Positions 19,687-28,369 of a stretch of DNA of 64,000 nt are shown piece after piece. The stretch comes from JBBATK01 sp040398805 (GTDB lineage: Bacteria; Bacteroidota; Ignavibacteria; Kapaibacteriales; NICIL-2). Below the pieces are notes generated by a model. That model was not told the origin of the DNA. It saw nothing but the letters and a program-made list of their open reading frames with translations, and ran no database searches. A program made the translations under genes and the position numbers. The stretch spans positions 594,001 to 658,000 of the forward strand of contig JBBATK010000001.1 in NCBI GenBank assembly GCA_040398805.1. The letters are read 5' to 3'. Positions within the stretch are counted from its first letter, which is position 1, and every line of letters starts with the position of its first letter.

Positions 19687-20460
19687 ATGATCGGAACAAT
19701 TAGTCGACGTGCGAAGAGTTTTTTTGAGCCGTTCCTCGACGTATGCGCCCCCCGTATCTGCGCGGTGTGCGAATCCCGTCCCGTAGAACGACGGGAGGCG
19801 CCTCGAAGGGACCGTGACGATGATGCATCGGGTCCTGTCTCGGACTACGTTTGCGCCGTCTGCCTGGACCGGCTGCCGCTTGCGCCTTCGCCCGAACATA
19901 TCCACAACGAGCTTGTCTCCCGCTTTCCCGGCGATGCCCTGGCACTGGCGTCCGCGCGTTCCTGCTTTGCCGCTCGTGCTCACGACGAGCACGGCGTGAT
20001 GTCGCTTGTGCATCATCTCAAATACCGTGGCATTCCACACGTGGGCGTGGATCTCGGACGTATCCTCGCCGGGCACTTCGCGCAGGATCCGACCATCATG
20101 GGAGCGCACCTGCTCATTCCCGTGCCTGTGCATCCTGCGCGCCGTCGCGAACGGGGCTACAACCAGGCGGAGCGCATCGCAGCAGGAGCGTCGGAAATCC
20201 TGGGAATCGCTGTGCATGACCATACCGTCCGTCGCACGCGCAACCGTCGTTCGCAAACCTCCCTTCGCGGTGCTCAGCGCATGCGCAATGTCGAGGAGTC
20301 GTTCGCGCCCGGGCCCGCATCGGAACTCATTCGTGACCGAACGGTGATCCTCATCGACGACGTGCTCACCACGGGCTCCACCCTCAATGCGCTTGCGCAC
20401 TGCGTCTTGGAGTGCGGGGCGAGGAACGTTCATGCCATGACGGTGATCCGGGCACGGTGA
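19687..20460 (+). CDS. comF: ComF family phosphoribosyltransferase-like protein
   Basis: The 257-residue protein has the two features of ComF: an N-terminal cysteine pattern (CAPRICAVCES and VCAVCLDRL, a likely zinc site) and a C-terminal type I phosphoribosyltransferase fold with the PRPP loop VILIDDVLTTGSTL near residue 220. IPVPVHPARRRERGYNQAE is the usual ComF signature. Members are needed for DNA uptake in some naturally competent bacteria, but many non-competent bacteria carry one. No other competence gene is in the window. Confidence 0.9.
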   Translation: MIGTISRRAKSFFEPFLDVCAPRICAVCESRPVERREAPRRDRDDDASGPVSDYVCAVCLDRLPLAPSPEHIHNELVSRFPGDALALASARSCFAARAHDEHGVMSLVHHLKYRGIPHVGVDLGRILAGHFAQDPTIMGAHLLIPVPVHPARRRERGYNQAERIAAGASEILGIAVHDHTVRRTRNRRSQTSLRGAQRMRNVEESFAPGPASELIRDRTVILIDDVLTTGSTLNALAHCVLECGARNVHAMTVIRAR

Positions 20461-20545
20461 ACCGAGCACATGCCTTTTGGGGGACGGAGGATGTCCACCC
20501 AACGAGATTGGGTAGATTCGCACATCACGTCACCGGAGCAGCCAC

Positions 20546-21961
20546 ATGGTACGCAGTCTTTTCTTCCTTCTTCTTCTCATCGGATCGGCATCGTGCGCCT
20601 TCTCTCAAGAGAAGTCACCCGCGTTTCCCTACGAACGGTTTGATACGGACGGAGTGCCGGCGCAGCGTCATCGCGAACGACGTGAAACCCTCCTTCGGAA
20701 TCACTCCGAGAAGTCCCTCATCCTGCTCCTGAGCGCCGATGTGCGGAACAGGCAGAACGACGTGGACTACGAGTACCGGCAGAACTCGAACTTCCTCTAT
20801 CTCACAGGCGGCACCGAATCCTCGTGCGCCCTCGTTCTCATTCCCGGAGGTGCTTCGGTGGATGGCGAGGTGCGCGACGAAGTGTTCTTCGTCCGACCGC
20901 GCGACACGCGAAGAGAGTCGTGGACAGGTGTATCCATGGGTGTACGCGAGGCGAAGGAACACCTGGGCGTGAAGCACGCCGTGGAGTACTCCCGACTCAA
21001 CACGGTACTCGATAGTCTGCTGGTGGGACGTGATACGCTCTTCATTGCGTCCGGTCTCCCCACGCAATCCCTCGCCAATCCCTTGCTCACCACGCGCCTC
21101 TCGGCCGAACAAGCGATCAAGGACAAGTTGCATGCGAATCATCCCGACCTTTTCATTCGCACGACGCTTTCCGATATGAGCGCCATGCGCGAGGTGAAGG
21201 ATGAACATGAGATACGTCTGCTGCAGAAAGCCATCAACATCTCGATCGAAGGACACCTGGCAACGATCCGTGCAGCGGTTCCCGGTATCAAGGAATATCA
21301 ACTCGAAGCCGTCATGGAGCATGGGTTCAAGTATAACGGCGCGGAGGATGTGGGGTACCCGAGCATCGTGGGCAGCGGCTATAACGCATGCATCCTTCAT
21401 TATCAATCCAATCGTCGTACCACCCGATTGGGCGACTTGGTTCTTGCCGACTGCGGCGCGGAATATCATGGATACACGGCCGACATCACCCGGACCTTTC
21501 CCGTGAACGGGACATACTCTCCCGAACAACGGATGATCTACGACATCGTCCTGGAAGCTCAGGACTCCGGTATTGCTCGGTGCCGCGCCGGCAATCCGTT
21601 TCGGTCTCCCCACCGTGCCGCCATGGACGTGGTCCAACTGCGTCTGCTGGAACGTGGAATCATCAAGGAAGCCAAGGAGGCGGAGCAGTATTTCATGCAT
21701 GGAACGTCGCACTACCTTGGTCTTGATGTCCACGACGCAGGTACCGGCGGAGCCCTCAAACCACGGGTCGTCCTTACCGTGGAACCGGGCATCTACATCC
21801 CCAAAGGTAGTCCGTGCGATGCGCGCTGGTGGGATATCGGCGTTCGTATCGAGGACGACATTCTTGTCACCGAGGGCGACCCGATCAACATGAGCGGTGC
21901 GCTACCGCGCAAAGCGGAAGATATCGAAGCGTTGATGCGGAACAACGGCAAGGCAGAGTAA
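20546..21961 (+). CDS. Exported Xaa-Pro aminopeptidase (M24B)
   Basis: The 471-residue protein begins with a signal peptide (MVRSLFFLLLLIGSASCAFSQ), then the aminopeptidase P N-terminal domain with RRETLLRN and EYRQNSNFLYLTG. The pita-bread metallopeptidase domain supplies all expected metal ligands: D and D in CGAEYHGYTADITRTFP, H in MHGTSHYLGLDVHD, E in TVEPGIYIP and E in VRIEDDILVT. It should cleave N-terminal residues in front of proline, outside the cytoplasm. The TAGATTCG at about 20513 is close to the local -7 motif. It stands alone, converging with the CoA transferase gene. Confidence 0.92.
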   Translation: MVRSLFFLLLLIGSASCAFSQEKSPAFPYERFDTDGVPAQRHRERRETLLRNHSEKSLILLLSADVRNRQNDVDYEYRQNSNFLYLTGGTESSCALVLIPGGASVDGEVRDEVFFVRPRDTRRESWTGVSMGVREAKEHLGVKHAVEYSRLNTVLDSLLVGRDTLFIASGLPTQSLANPLLTTRLSAEQAIKDKLHANHPDLFIRTTLSDMSAMREVKDEHEIRLLQKAINISIEGHLATIRAAVPGIKEYQLEAVMEHGFKYNGAEDVGYPSIVGSGYNACILHYQSNRRTTRLGDLVLADCGAEYHGYTADITRTFPVNGTYSPEQRMIYDIVLEAQDSGIARCRAGNPFRSPHRAAMDVVQLRLLERGIIKEAKEAEQYFMHGTSHYLGLDVHDAGTGGALKPRVVLTVEPGIYIPKGSPCDARWWDIGVRIEDDILVTEGDPINMSGALPRKAEDIEALMRNNGKAE

Positions 21962-22001
21962 GACCGCATGAATCTGCGTGTCGTGACACCCGGATGATGT
22001 C

Positions 22002-23126
22002 TCAGGTCTGCCCGAATTCCTGCCTGATTCGATCTCCATGTTCATCCAGATGCGGAGGTGACAGGAGTGCGGTGCCTGCGGGAACAGCGGAGGAATGGAA
22101 GACGGCGCTGCGAAGGCCGCGCAGATCATCAGAGGCGAGAAGGACCGTTGCCGCAAGCGGACCGTTCAGTGCCCGGTCCACCGTCTCCACCCGACCTGCC
22201 GGTATCTTTCTCGTAGCGCACTCGGAAAGAAACGACGCCGAATCCACCGCCCCTATCGCTTGATGCAGAGTCCGCACCACGGTTTGACGATCTTTCACTC
22301 GTCCATGGTTCGTTGCGTGTCCGGGATGTACGTCGATGCCCAGCACCGCGCACAAATCGCGATACTGGGAGTCCGTCCCCACGGCAAGAAGCACCTGGCA
22401 ACCATCCATCGTCGTGAAAACGGTACCATAGGGAACGATGTTCGGATGCTCCGAGCCTTCGCGACCCGGAACACTTCCCGTGTTCAGGTAGTTCGTGCCC
22501 TGATTGACCAGCGAGCTCAATGCGGACTCCACGAGAGAGACGTGCACGGACGATCCCTTCCCCGTGCTCTCCCGTTCAAGCAAAGACACGAGAATCCCTT
22601 GCTTGAGCTGATGGGCTGCCATGATGTCCACCATCGCAACGGGCATCTTTGTCGGTTCGCCGTTCTGTGATCCGTTCATGGACATCAAACCGGATTCTGC
22701 CTGGATAATGGCATCATATCCCACGCGCATGCTTTCCTGGCCGTACCCGCTGATGGATGCATAGATGAGCCGCTCGTTGATTGACCGGCATTGGTCGTAC
22801 GTAAATCCGAACTTCTCCGCGTCACCGGGTCGCCAATTATGGATGAACACATCGGCCCGTTGAAGCATCGAACGCAGCAGCGCCACGTCTTGCTTGTCGC
22901 GCAGGTCCACCGACACGGACTCCTTCCCGAAGTTGGCGCAGGCGAAATACGCAGAGATGTCGTTGCCGGAATCTTCACCAGACGTTCTCCACGATCGTGT
23001 GACATCGCCGTGGGTCGTACCATTCTCCACCTTTATCACGCGCGCACCCAACTCGGCAAAGAACTGACCCACGAGGGGTCCGGCCAATACGGACGCCGTC
23101 TCGATCACGACGAGGTTTTGTATCAC
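22002..23126 (-). CDS. CaiB/BaiF family CoA-transferase
   Basis: The GTG at 23126 is chosen because AGGAG stands about eight bases upstream and translation starts directly at the conserved LVVIETASVLAGPLVGQFFAELGARVIKVE segment; this gives 374 residues, close to the family norm. Further family features are the SVDLRDKQDVALL stretch and the YASISGYGQ segment. Family III CoA-transferases move CoA between organic acids without a covalent acyl-enzyme ping-pong. The natural substrate cannot be read from sequence. It converges with the M24 peptidase gene. Confidence 0.88.
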   Translation of the reverse strand: MIQNLVVIETASVLAGPLVGQFFAELGARVIKVENGTTHGDVTRSWRTSGEDSGNDISAYFACANFGKESVSVDLRDKQDVALLRSMLQRADVFIHNWRPGDAEKFGFTYDQCRSINERLIYASISGYGQESMRVGYDAIIQAESGLMSMNGSQNGEPTKMPVAMVDIMAAHQLKQGILVSLLERESTGKGSSVHVSLVESALSSLVNQGTNYLNTGSVPGREGSEHPNIVPYGTVFTTMDGCQVLLAVGTDSQYRDLCAVLGIDVHPGHATNHGRVKDRQTVVRTLHQAIGAVDSASFLSECATRKIPAGRVETVDRALNGPLAATVLLASDDLRGLRSAVFHSSAVPAGTALLSPPHLDEHGDRIRQEFGQT

Positions 23127-23345
23127 GGAAGAGCTCCTGGACGGTGCGGTACGTTTTCCCTGCAATCTACGGCGTGACGTCGCCGATGCCATCGAAGGAA
23201 TCCTGCACCGGTCGCCATGTTGCCGTATTTTTTCGTCGTCATCGGTGCGGCAAAAAAAAAACGATGTCCACTTTTTCGAAAATCGATTTCGCAAAATGGC
23301 GGTGTTATTCGTCAATCCACCCTTCTTGCACTCCGCACGTCAACG

Positions 23346-23353
23346 TACTTTTG
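23346..23353 (+). promoter_or_regulatory. Bacteroidota-type -7 promoter element
   Basis: Exact TAnnTTTG (TACTTTTG) followed by CGCG, 36 bases before the start codon of the Lys/Ala-rich peptide gene. No good -33 TTTG is seen at the usual distance. Confidence 0.55.
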
Positions 23354-23388
23354 CGCGTCATTTTTCACCACACCACAGGAGTTCACCT

Positions 23389-23646
23389 ATGCGCACAGCA
23401 CTGGTACTTGCCGTCGCCCTCGTGCTTTCGGCAACCGCTTCGCATGCCACGGCAGCGATATCCGCAAAGGACAATCGCACCAAAGTCAGCAGCTCGACGA
23501 AAAAGCTGACCAAAGAGGAGCGTGCGGCGGAGCGCGAGCAAAAGAGCGCTGCAAAGGCAGCCGCTAAAGCCGAAAAGGCAGCTGCGAAAGCCGCCAAGAA
23601 GGCGGAGCGCGCTGCCATGAAGGCGAAGAAAAAAGCTCAGCGCTAA
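23389..23646 (+). CDS. Small exported Lys/Ala-rich protein
   Basis: The ATG at 23389 has AGGAG seven bases upstream. The 85-residue product has a signal peptide (MRTALVLAVALVLSATASHATA) and then a highly charged mature part dominated by KAAAKAEKAAAKAAKKAE repeats, with a calculated strong positive charge. The composition resembles histone H1-like or linker peptides, but the signal peptide argues for a periplasmic or surface location. No family can be assigned. It has its own promoter-like element and terminator, so it appears to be an independent unit. Confidence 0.75.
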   Translation: MRTALVLAVALVLSATASHATAAISAKDNRTKVSSSTKKLTKEERAAEREQKSAAKAAAKAEKAAAKAAKKAERAAMKAKKKAQR

Positions 23647-23672
23647 ACGCGTCCGGTCTTCTTGTATTTTTG

Positions 23673-23703
23673 AAGCGCCTTCATCATCCGAAGGCGCTTT
23701 TCA
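23673..23703 (+). terminator. Terminator after the Lys/Ala-rich peptide gene
   Basis: A perfect 9-bp stem (23673-23681, 23691-23699) with a nine-base loop ends in TTTCATTT. The bases TATTTTTG at 23665-23672, directly before the stem, also match TAnnTTTG and could start the next operon. Confidence 0.75.
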
Positions 23704-23706
23704 TTT

Positions 23707-24423
23707 GTGTTCCGCCCTGTGCCGAAAAGCGCAGGCACACCCTTACGACACACCACCTTGATCGCTCAGGCTTCCGCAATACTTCGCAAAGAGTTCGTGA
23801 CGGAGTCACGGTCTCGGCAATCCGTGGCCGCACTCCTGTTGTTCGTCTTCAATGCGATCTTCGTCTCGGTCATCTCTTTGGCGGGCGTTCGTGTGAACGC
23901 GGAAACCTTCAGCGCCCTCTTCTGGCTCATCATGTTGTTCAGCGCGTCTCTCGGTTCCGCCAAGAGTTTCGGTCACGAGGAGGACCGAGGCACAGCACTG
24001 TATCTGCGTTTCATCGCTTCACCCACTAGCGTCTTCGTCGGCAAACTCCTCTACAACATCGCACTCGTACTCGCCCTATCGCTTTTCAGCTTTGTTCTCT
24101 TTCTCGGCATCTTCGACATCGTGCGCATGCAAAGCACCGAATGGTTCGTCATTGTTGCCACGACGGGTTCCGTGAGCTGCGCTACGGTGATGTCGCTCTG
24201 CTCCGCGATGATATCCCGCAGTACCGCAAAGGGAGCGTTGTTGCCGATCGTTTCTTTTCCGCTTCTCCTGCCGATCGTCTTCCTTGGAGTCGATGGCACG
24301 ACCATGAGCGTTGTGGGAACACCGGGCAGCTACATCGCAACCAACACGGTGGTCATGCTCGCGTATACGATCGTCATCGCCCTCCTTGCATTGGTGGTAT
24401 TCCCATTCGTCTGGAGAGATTGA
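23707..24423 (+). CDS. ccmB: CcmB-like ABC exporter permease
   Basis: The product has about six hydrophobic segments and the CcmB pattern: an N-terminal RKEFVTESRSRQSV, an SLGSAKSFGHEEDRGTALYLRF loop and a final LVVFPFVWRD. In cytochrome c maturation CcmB is the membrane part of the CcmAB complex. The start is uncertain. GTG at 23707 lies in the tail of the preceding terminator; GTG 23719 and TTG 23758 (which would begin ten residues before the conserved region) are alternatives. Its stop overlaps the next start by one base (TGATG), so it is cotranscribed with a permease. ccmA and ccmC are not nearby. Confidence 0.8.
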   Translation: MFRPVPKSAGTPLRHTTLIAQASAILRKEFVTESRSRQSVAALLLFVFNAIFVSVISLAGVRVNAETFSALFWLIMLFSASLGSAKSFGHEEDRGTALYLRFIASPTSVFVGKLLYNIALVLALSLFSFVLFLGIFDIVRMQSTEWFVIVATTGSVSCATVMSLCSAMISRSTAKGALLPIVSFPLLLPIVFLGVDGTTMSVVGTPGSYIATNTVVMLAYTIVIALLALVVFPFVWRD

Positions 24424-25775
24424 TGTCCCTGTCCAAACGCGTCACCATACTGCAGGCCACGGCCATCAACATGATCGACATGGTGGGCATCGGGCCGTTC
24501 ATCGTGTCCTCCACGGTCGTGAGCATCATGGGCGGCGCCAACTGCCTGTATGCGTGGCTGGCGGGCGCAGTACTGGCCTTGGTGGATTCGAAGGTGTGGA
24601 GCGAACTCGGCGCCGCGCTTCCCGAGGCGGGTGGCAGCTATGCGTTCTTGAGAGAGACCTACGGCAAGGAAAAATGGGGAAAGATGATCTCCTTCCTTTT
24701 CGTTTGGCAGACCCTGTTTCAGTCATCGTTCGTCGTCGCCAGCGGCGCCATCGGCTTTGCCGCCTATGTCGGATACCTCATGCCGATACCCGACGTGTTC
24801 CTGCAGAAACTCGTGAGCGGAGCGGTCGTTGTCTGCGTGACGGCAGCCCTGTATAGGAACATCACCAGTATCGGAAAGCTATCGGTCGTGCTGTGGATAT
24901 GCGTGGTGGGTACCCTTGTGTGGGTCATCGTCAGCGGACTTCTCTTCGGTCAACAGCCGGTCTTCTCCACCTTTGCGTTCACTCCCATGAACATCGGGAT
25001 AAGCGATATGCGGAATCTTGGCGACGCCATGCAGCTGACCGTGTACTCGTATTTGGGATACTACAATGTATGTCATCTTGGAAGCGAAATCGTTGAACCG
25101 CAAAAGAACATTCCGAGGAGCATGTTGTACTCCATCCTCGGCATTGCGGCCATGTACATTCTCATGCAACTGAGCATCCTGTCGGTCTTGGAACCCTCGG
25201 AGATCCACGCCAAGCAGTTCATCGTGAGCGTCTTCATGGAGCGCTTGTACGGAAGACCTGTCGCCTTGTTCGCTACGGTCCTCGTGCTCATCATCGCTCT
25301 CTCTTCCCTGTTCGCCGTCATCCTTGGATACTCCCGCATACCGTACGCGGCCGCCCGTCAGGGCAATTTCCTTCCAGTCTTCGCCGCAACGCATCCCACC
25401 GAGAATTTTCCTCATATCAGCCTCCTGTTCATCGGCGGCATTTCGCTGGTCATCACTCTGCTCACGAACGACCTCAAACTCGTTGTCGGTGCCATCCTTA
25501 CCATGCGCATCCTGGTTCAATTCGTCGGCCAGGCCATCGGCCTGGTGATCTATCGTCGCAGGGTGGGCGCGGCGAACATGCCCTTCCGCATGTGGCTGTA
25601 TCCTGTTCCTCTTGTCGTGGCGGTCGGTGCCTGGTTGCTGATGTTCCTGTCAAGGGATTCCACGATGATCGCCAGAGGAATCGGCATGATGATCCTTGGG
25701 ATACTCGTCTATCTCGCAACGGCCTACATGGCATCCTGGTTTCCGTTTTCTGCAAAACCTTCTTCCGGAGAATGA
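24423..25775 (+). CDS. APC-family amino acid permease
   Basis: The 450-residue integral membrane protein has about twelve hydrophobic segments. The first helix carries NMIDMVGIGPFIVSS and the next segment has WSELGAALPEAGGSYAFLRETYG, both typical of amino acid-polyamine-organocation transporters. Later LGSEIVEPQKNIPRS and ILGYSRIPYAAARQGNFLP are also family features. The substrate is unknown. Translational coupling with ccmB upstream and close coupling to an aspartate kinase downstream put three unrelated-looking genes in one operon. Confidence 0.9.
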   Translation: MSLSKRVTILQATAINMIDMVGIGPFIVSSTVVSIMGGANCLYAWLAGAVLALVDSKVWSELGAALPEAGGSYAFLRETYGKEKWGKMISFLFVWQTLFQSSFVVASGAIGFAAYVGYLMPIPDVFLQKLVSGAVVVCVTAALYRNITSIGKLSVVLWICVVGTLVWVIVSGLLFGQQPVFSTFAFTPMNIGISDMRNLGDAMQLTVYSYLGYYNVCHLGSEIVEPQKNIPRSMLYSILGIAAMYILMQLSILSVLEPSEIHAKQFIVSVFMERLYGRPVALFATVLVLIIALSSLFAVILGYSRIPYAAARQGNFLPVFAATHPTENFPHISLLFIGGISLVITLLTNDLKLVVGAILTMRILVQFVGQAIGLVIYRRRVGAANMPFRMWLYPVPLVVAVGAWLLMFLSRDSTMIARGIGMMILGILVYLATAYMASWFPFSAKPSSGE

Positions 25776-25777
25776 CC

Positions 25778-27085
25778 ATGCAGATCTATAAGTTCGGCGG
25801 ATCCATACTCCATGATTCCAAGGACTTGGAATCTTTGTGTGACACCCTTCTCCGTGCCGGATCCGAGAAGGTCGTCGTGGTGCTCTCCGCCTTGGGTTCG
25901 TTCACTCGCGACCTGGATTCTGCCTCACTCATCGCGGCGACCGGGGCACTGGAGGATGCATGCGCCAAAGTGCAGGAGAACCGGCGTCGCACGCATGACC
26001 TTGCTGTCGCCATCCTCCGCGAGCAACCTTCATTACAGTCATTCCTCGAAAAGGATGCCGAGCTGGACGAGCGGTGTACGAACATACTTCGCGGCATCAG
26101 CATCACCCGTCAGCGTACTGCGCGTGTCGGCCACATGATCCGTGCCCTTGGTGAGGACTGGGCTGTGGCCCTCATCTCCGCCGTCATGCTCGAACGAGGC
26201 ATCGATCACGCCGTCGTCGATGCTCGCAGCGTCGTTCGCACGCATTCCATCCATGGGGATATCCGGCCGGACATCCTCTCCACCACCGCCGCGGTGCGAT
26301 CGGTCCTCCTGCCTGAGCTTCGCCGTCACGACCGCTTGGTCATTCAGGGCTATGTCGCCTCCGACGAGCACGGCGAAACCTCCACCATGGGTAGCGAGAG
26401 CTCGAACCTCACGGCAGCACTGCTCGGCAAGATCCTCGAGGCGGACGGTGTCACGGTATTCAGCGACGTTGCCGGTATCATGTCCATCGACCCTGATCTT
26501 TGCTCCGATGCGCGCGTCATGGATCGTTTGGATTACGCTTCAGCGCATCGTCTGGCGGTTCACGGCATGAAGATCCTCTATCCTACCATGATACCGTTGC
26601 TGGCCGAATCCTCCATCCCCCTTGTCGTTCGTTCATTGCACGACACCACGGCACCGGGGACGGTGATTCATGATACGCATGGTTCCCTTCCTTTGCGCTG
26701 TGTCATCTGTCAGTATCCTGTTCATTCCACGCAACGGAACCTTCCTCTGTTCGAGCGCGAAACATCGTCGCTACGGACGGACGGTACGGAAGCGAATCCC
26801 CTGCTTCAGGTTCGTGCCGCATCGGGTTCCATCGAAATCCTCAGCGCTCATCAGCATGAGGCACACGACCGTGAGACGACCCCTGACTCCGGTTTCGTGA
26901 CGGTGTTTCACGAAGGCATTGCCACAGCGGCGATCCTGTCGGCAGCGGCTGCGTTCATGACGCGGCAGGATGGTTCGCGTATGGGCACGTGGACCGTCGC
27001 TGCGGACATCACCTGTATGAGTGTTCCCCGCGCACTGACCGTGCCCCTGGCTTCATTGATGCATGCGGCGATCCTTCCTTCCTGA
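25778..27085 (+). CDS. Aspartate kinase-like protein
   Basis: The ATG at 25778 is preferred over the in-frame ATG at 25772 because GGAG stands seven bases upstream of it. The 435-residue protein has an amino-acid kinase fold: KFGGSILHDSK at the N-terminus, GSESSNLTAALLGKIL in place of the usual GRGGSDTTA, then FSDVAGIMSIDP and AVHGMKILYPTMIPLLAESSIPLVVRS. The last ~130 residues should hold ACT regulatory domains but match poorly. It would phosphorylate aspartate to start the Lys/Thr/Met pathway. The altered GRGGSD motif leaves room for a different substrate. Confidence 0.8.
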   Translation: MQIYKFGGSILHDSKDLESLCDTLLRAGSEKVVVVLSALGSFTRDLDSASLIAATGALEDACAKVQENRRRTHDLAVAILREQPSLQSFLEKDAELDERCTNILRGISITRQRTARVGHMIRALGEDWAVALISAVMLERGIDHAVVDARSVVRTHSIHGDIRPDILSTTAAVRSVLLPELRRHDRLVIQGYVASDEHGETSTMGSESSNLTAALLGKILEADGVTVFSDVAGIMSIDPDLCSDARVMDRLDYASAHRLAVHGMKILYPTMIPLLAESSIPLVVRSLHDTTAPGTVIHDTHGSLPLRCVICQYPVHSTQRNLPLFERETSSLRTDGTEANPLLQVRAASGSIEILSAHQHEAHDRETTPDSGFVTVFHEGIATAAILSAAAAFMTRQDGSRMGTWTVAADITCMSVPRALTVPLASLMHAAILPS

Positions 27086-27110
27086 CATTTCACAAAACAG
27101 GAACGCAAAA

Positions 27111-27142
27111 AAAAAGCCGCCTCGATATCGAGGCGGCTTTTC
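27111..27142. terminator. Bidirectional terminator
   Basis: A perfect 26-base palindrome (27114-27139) with A-rich sequence on its left and T residues on its right. It ends the aspartate kinase operon from the left and the lipoprotein gene from the right. Confidence 0.9.
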
Positions 27143-27164
27143 GACGTACGGAACGCCCGGGAAC

Positions 27165-28025
27165 TTACTTGATGGGACGCTTGCCGGCGCAGGGATCGCC
27201 ACCGTTGAGCCACAGATTCCACTTGATGAGCTGCTCAGGTGTGAGCATCGCACCGATCTTGGCATATAGGTCGTCCTGAATGGCCTTCATACTCGCTTGG
27301 TATGCATCCATTGCTGCCTTACGGTCCGCAGCCGAGGAAGCGAGTTCGGCACGAAGTTGCGTGCGTGCTGCTTCCATTTGAGCGCGAAGGTCTTTCGACT
27401 CGGTTTCGAACTGAGCGCGAAGGTCGGCAAGCTGCGTCTTGGCATCCTCACGTGTGATGGCACCGGATTTCACCTGAGCCATGATGTCCGACGACATCTG
27501 ACGATACCTGGTCTGCATCTCTTTCAAGCTCGCTTGCACATCTTTCGTCGCTTGACGATAGGCAGCCATGGCAGCGCTGTCTTTGGAACGAATCGGAGCC
27601 ATAGCGTTGCGATAGGCGTCGTTGGCCGCGCGGCTTGCAAGACCTGCTTGCTCCATCAAGAGCTTCAGTTGGACCATCTGCGCGGAGTCCAGACCAAGGC
27701 AATCGATCGGCAGACGACGCATTCTCGTCTTGCGGGGGTCGATAGGACCGCCGCCACGCTTACTCGTGTCGCGGATGGTCGTGTCCTTACCCGAATCGCC
27801 TCCGCCACGCGGCGGATCGAGGGCGACGACATCGGAATTGTCATTCAGTCCCGGAACAGCAAAGTCCGGTGCAACAAGACCGTTGCTGGCGCCGACCATG
27901 GGTACGGCATCGTTGGATGATGAGACCGGACCGTTGGAGCTCGAACTGCAGCTTTGCATGATCAAGCCAAGGCCGAACACACCGACAAGCGCCATTCCTG
28001 CGAATGCTTGCTTGATTGTTTTCAT
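27165..28025 (-). CDS. Lipoprotein with a long charged helix (Spy/CpxP-like region)
   Basis: The start at 28025 has GGAGG four bases upstream. The 286-residue product has a lipoprotein signal ending in LIMQSCSSSS, a low-complexity region with GGG/SS, and then about 150 residues of coiled-coil-like helix (MQTRYRQMSSDIMAQVKSG, DLRAQFETESKDLRAQME). The tail MLTPEQLIKWNLWLNGGDPC resembles the LTPEQ motif of Spy/CpxP periplasmic proteins. It may be a periplasmic chaperone- or metal-stress-related lipoprotein, but the match is to the motif only. Confidence 0.72.
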   Translation of the reverse strand: MKTIKQAFAGMALVGVFGLGLIMQSCSSSSNGPVSSSNDAVPMVGASNGLVAPDFAVPGLNDNSDVVALDPPRGGGDSGKDTTIRDTSKRGGGPIDPRKTRMRRLPIDCLGLDSAQMVQLKLLMEQAGLASRAANDAYRNAMAPIRSKDSAAMAAYRQATKDVQASLKEMQTRYRQMSSDIMAQVKSGAITREDAKTQLADLRAQFETESKDLRAQMEAARTQLRAELASSAADRKAAMDAYQASMKAIQDDLYAKIGAMLTPEQLIKWNLWLNGGDPCAGKRPIK

Positions 28026-28369
28026 AAAACCTCCATAAGGGTAAAGTGATAAAGGATTTTCTGCATTGGACTTTCCGTGTATGACGCACAACCTCGAAAA
28101 AAGGTTTGACGCGACTCGGGAAAAACCGCACGACCGATGAACCGTCTTGTTCCGCCATTCTGACCATCGACGTACACCAGCAGTAACAAAGGAATGACGC
28201 GTTGGTTACAGCGTTGGAAAAAAACTTTTTCGAAAAATACGACTGTTTAGTCGACAATTCGGTGCCCAACACAGATACTTCCTAATTCAGCTCGTTTTCA
28301 GCGGAATTCGAGTCGATGTGGTTTGCTATATTGATGCGCGCACCCCACTCATCTTGCACAGCCATCGCC
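28026..28369. other. Divergent intergenic region
   Basis: These 344 bases separate a minus-strand lipoprotein gene from the plus-strand ligase gene and should carry both promoters. On the minus strand TTCCTTTG near 28177-28184 is one base off TAnnTTTG, and on the plus strand GGTTTGCTATATTG near 28327 is a weak candidate. An AT-rich patch lies at 28210-28235. No gene is visible. Confidence 0.45.

Noticed and set aside
23510..23636. Repeated GCAAAGGC-like units resembling a short tandem repeat or CRISPR
   Set aside because: They encode the Lys/Ala-rich protein; units are irregular and there are no spacers.
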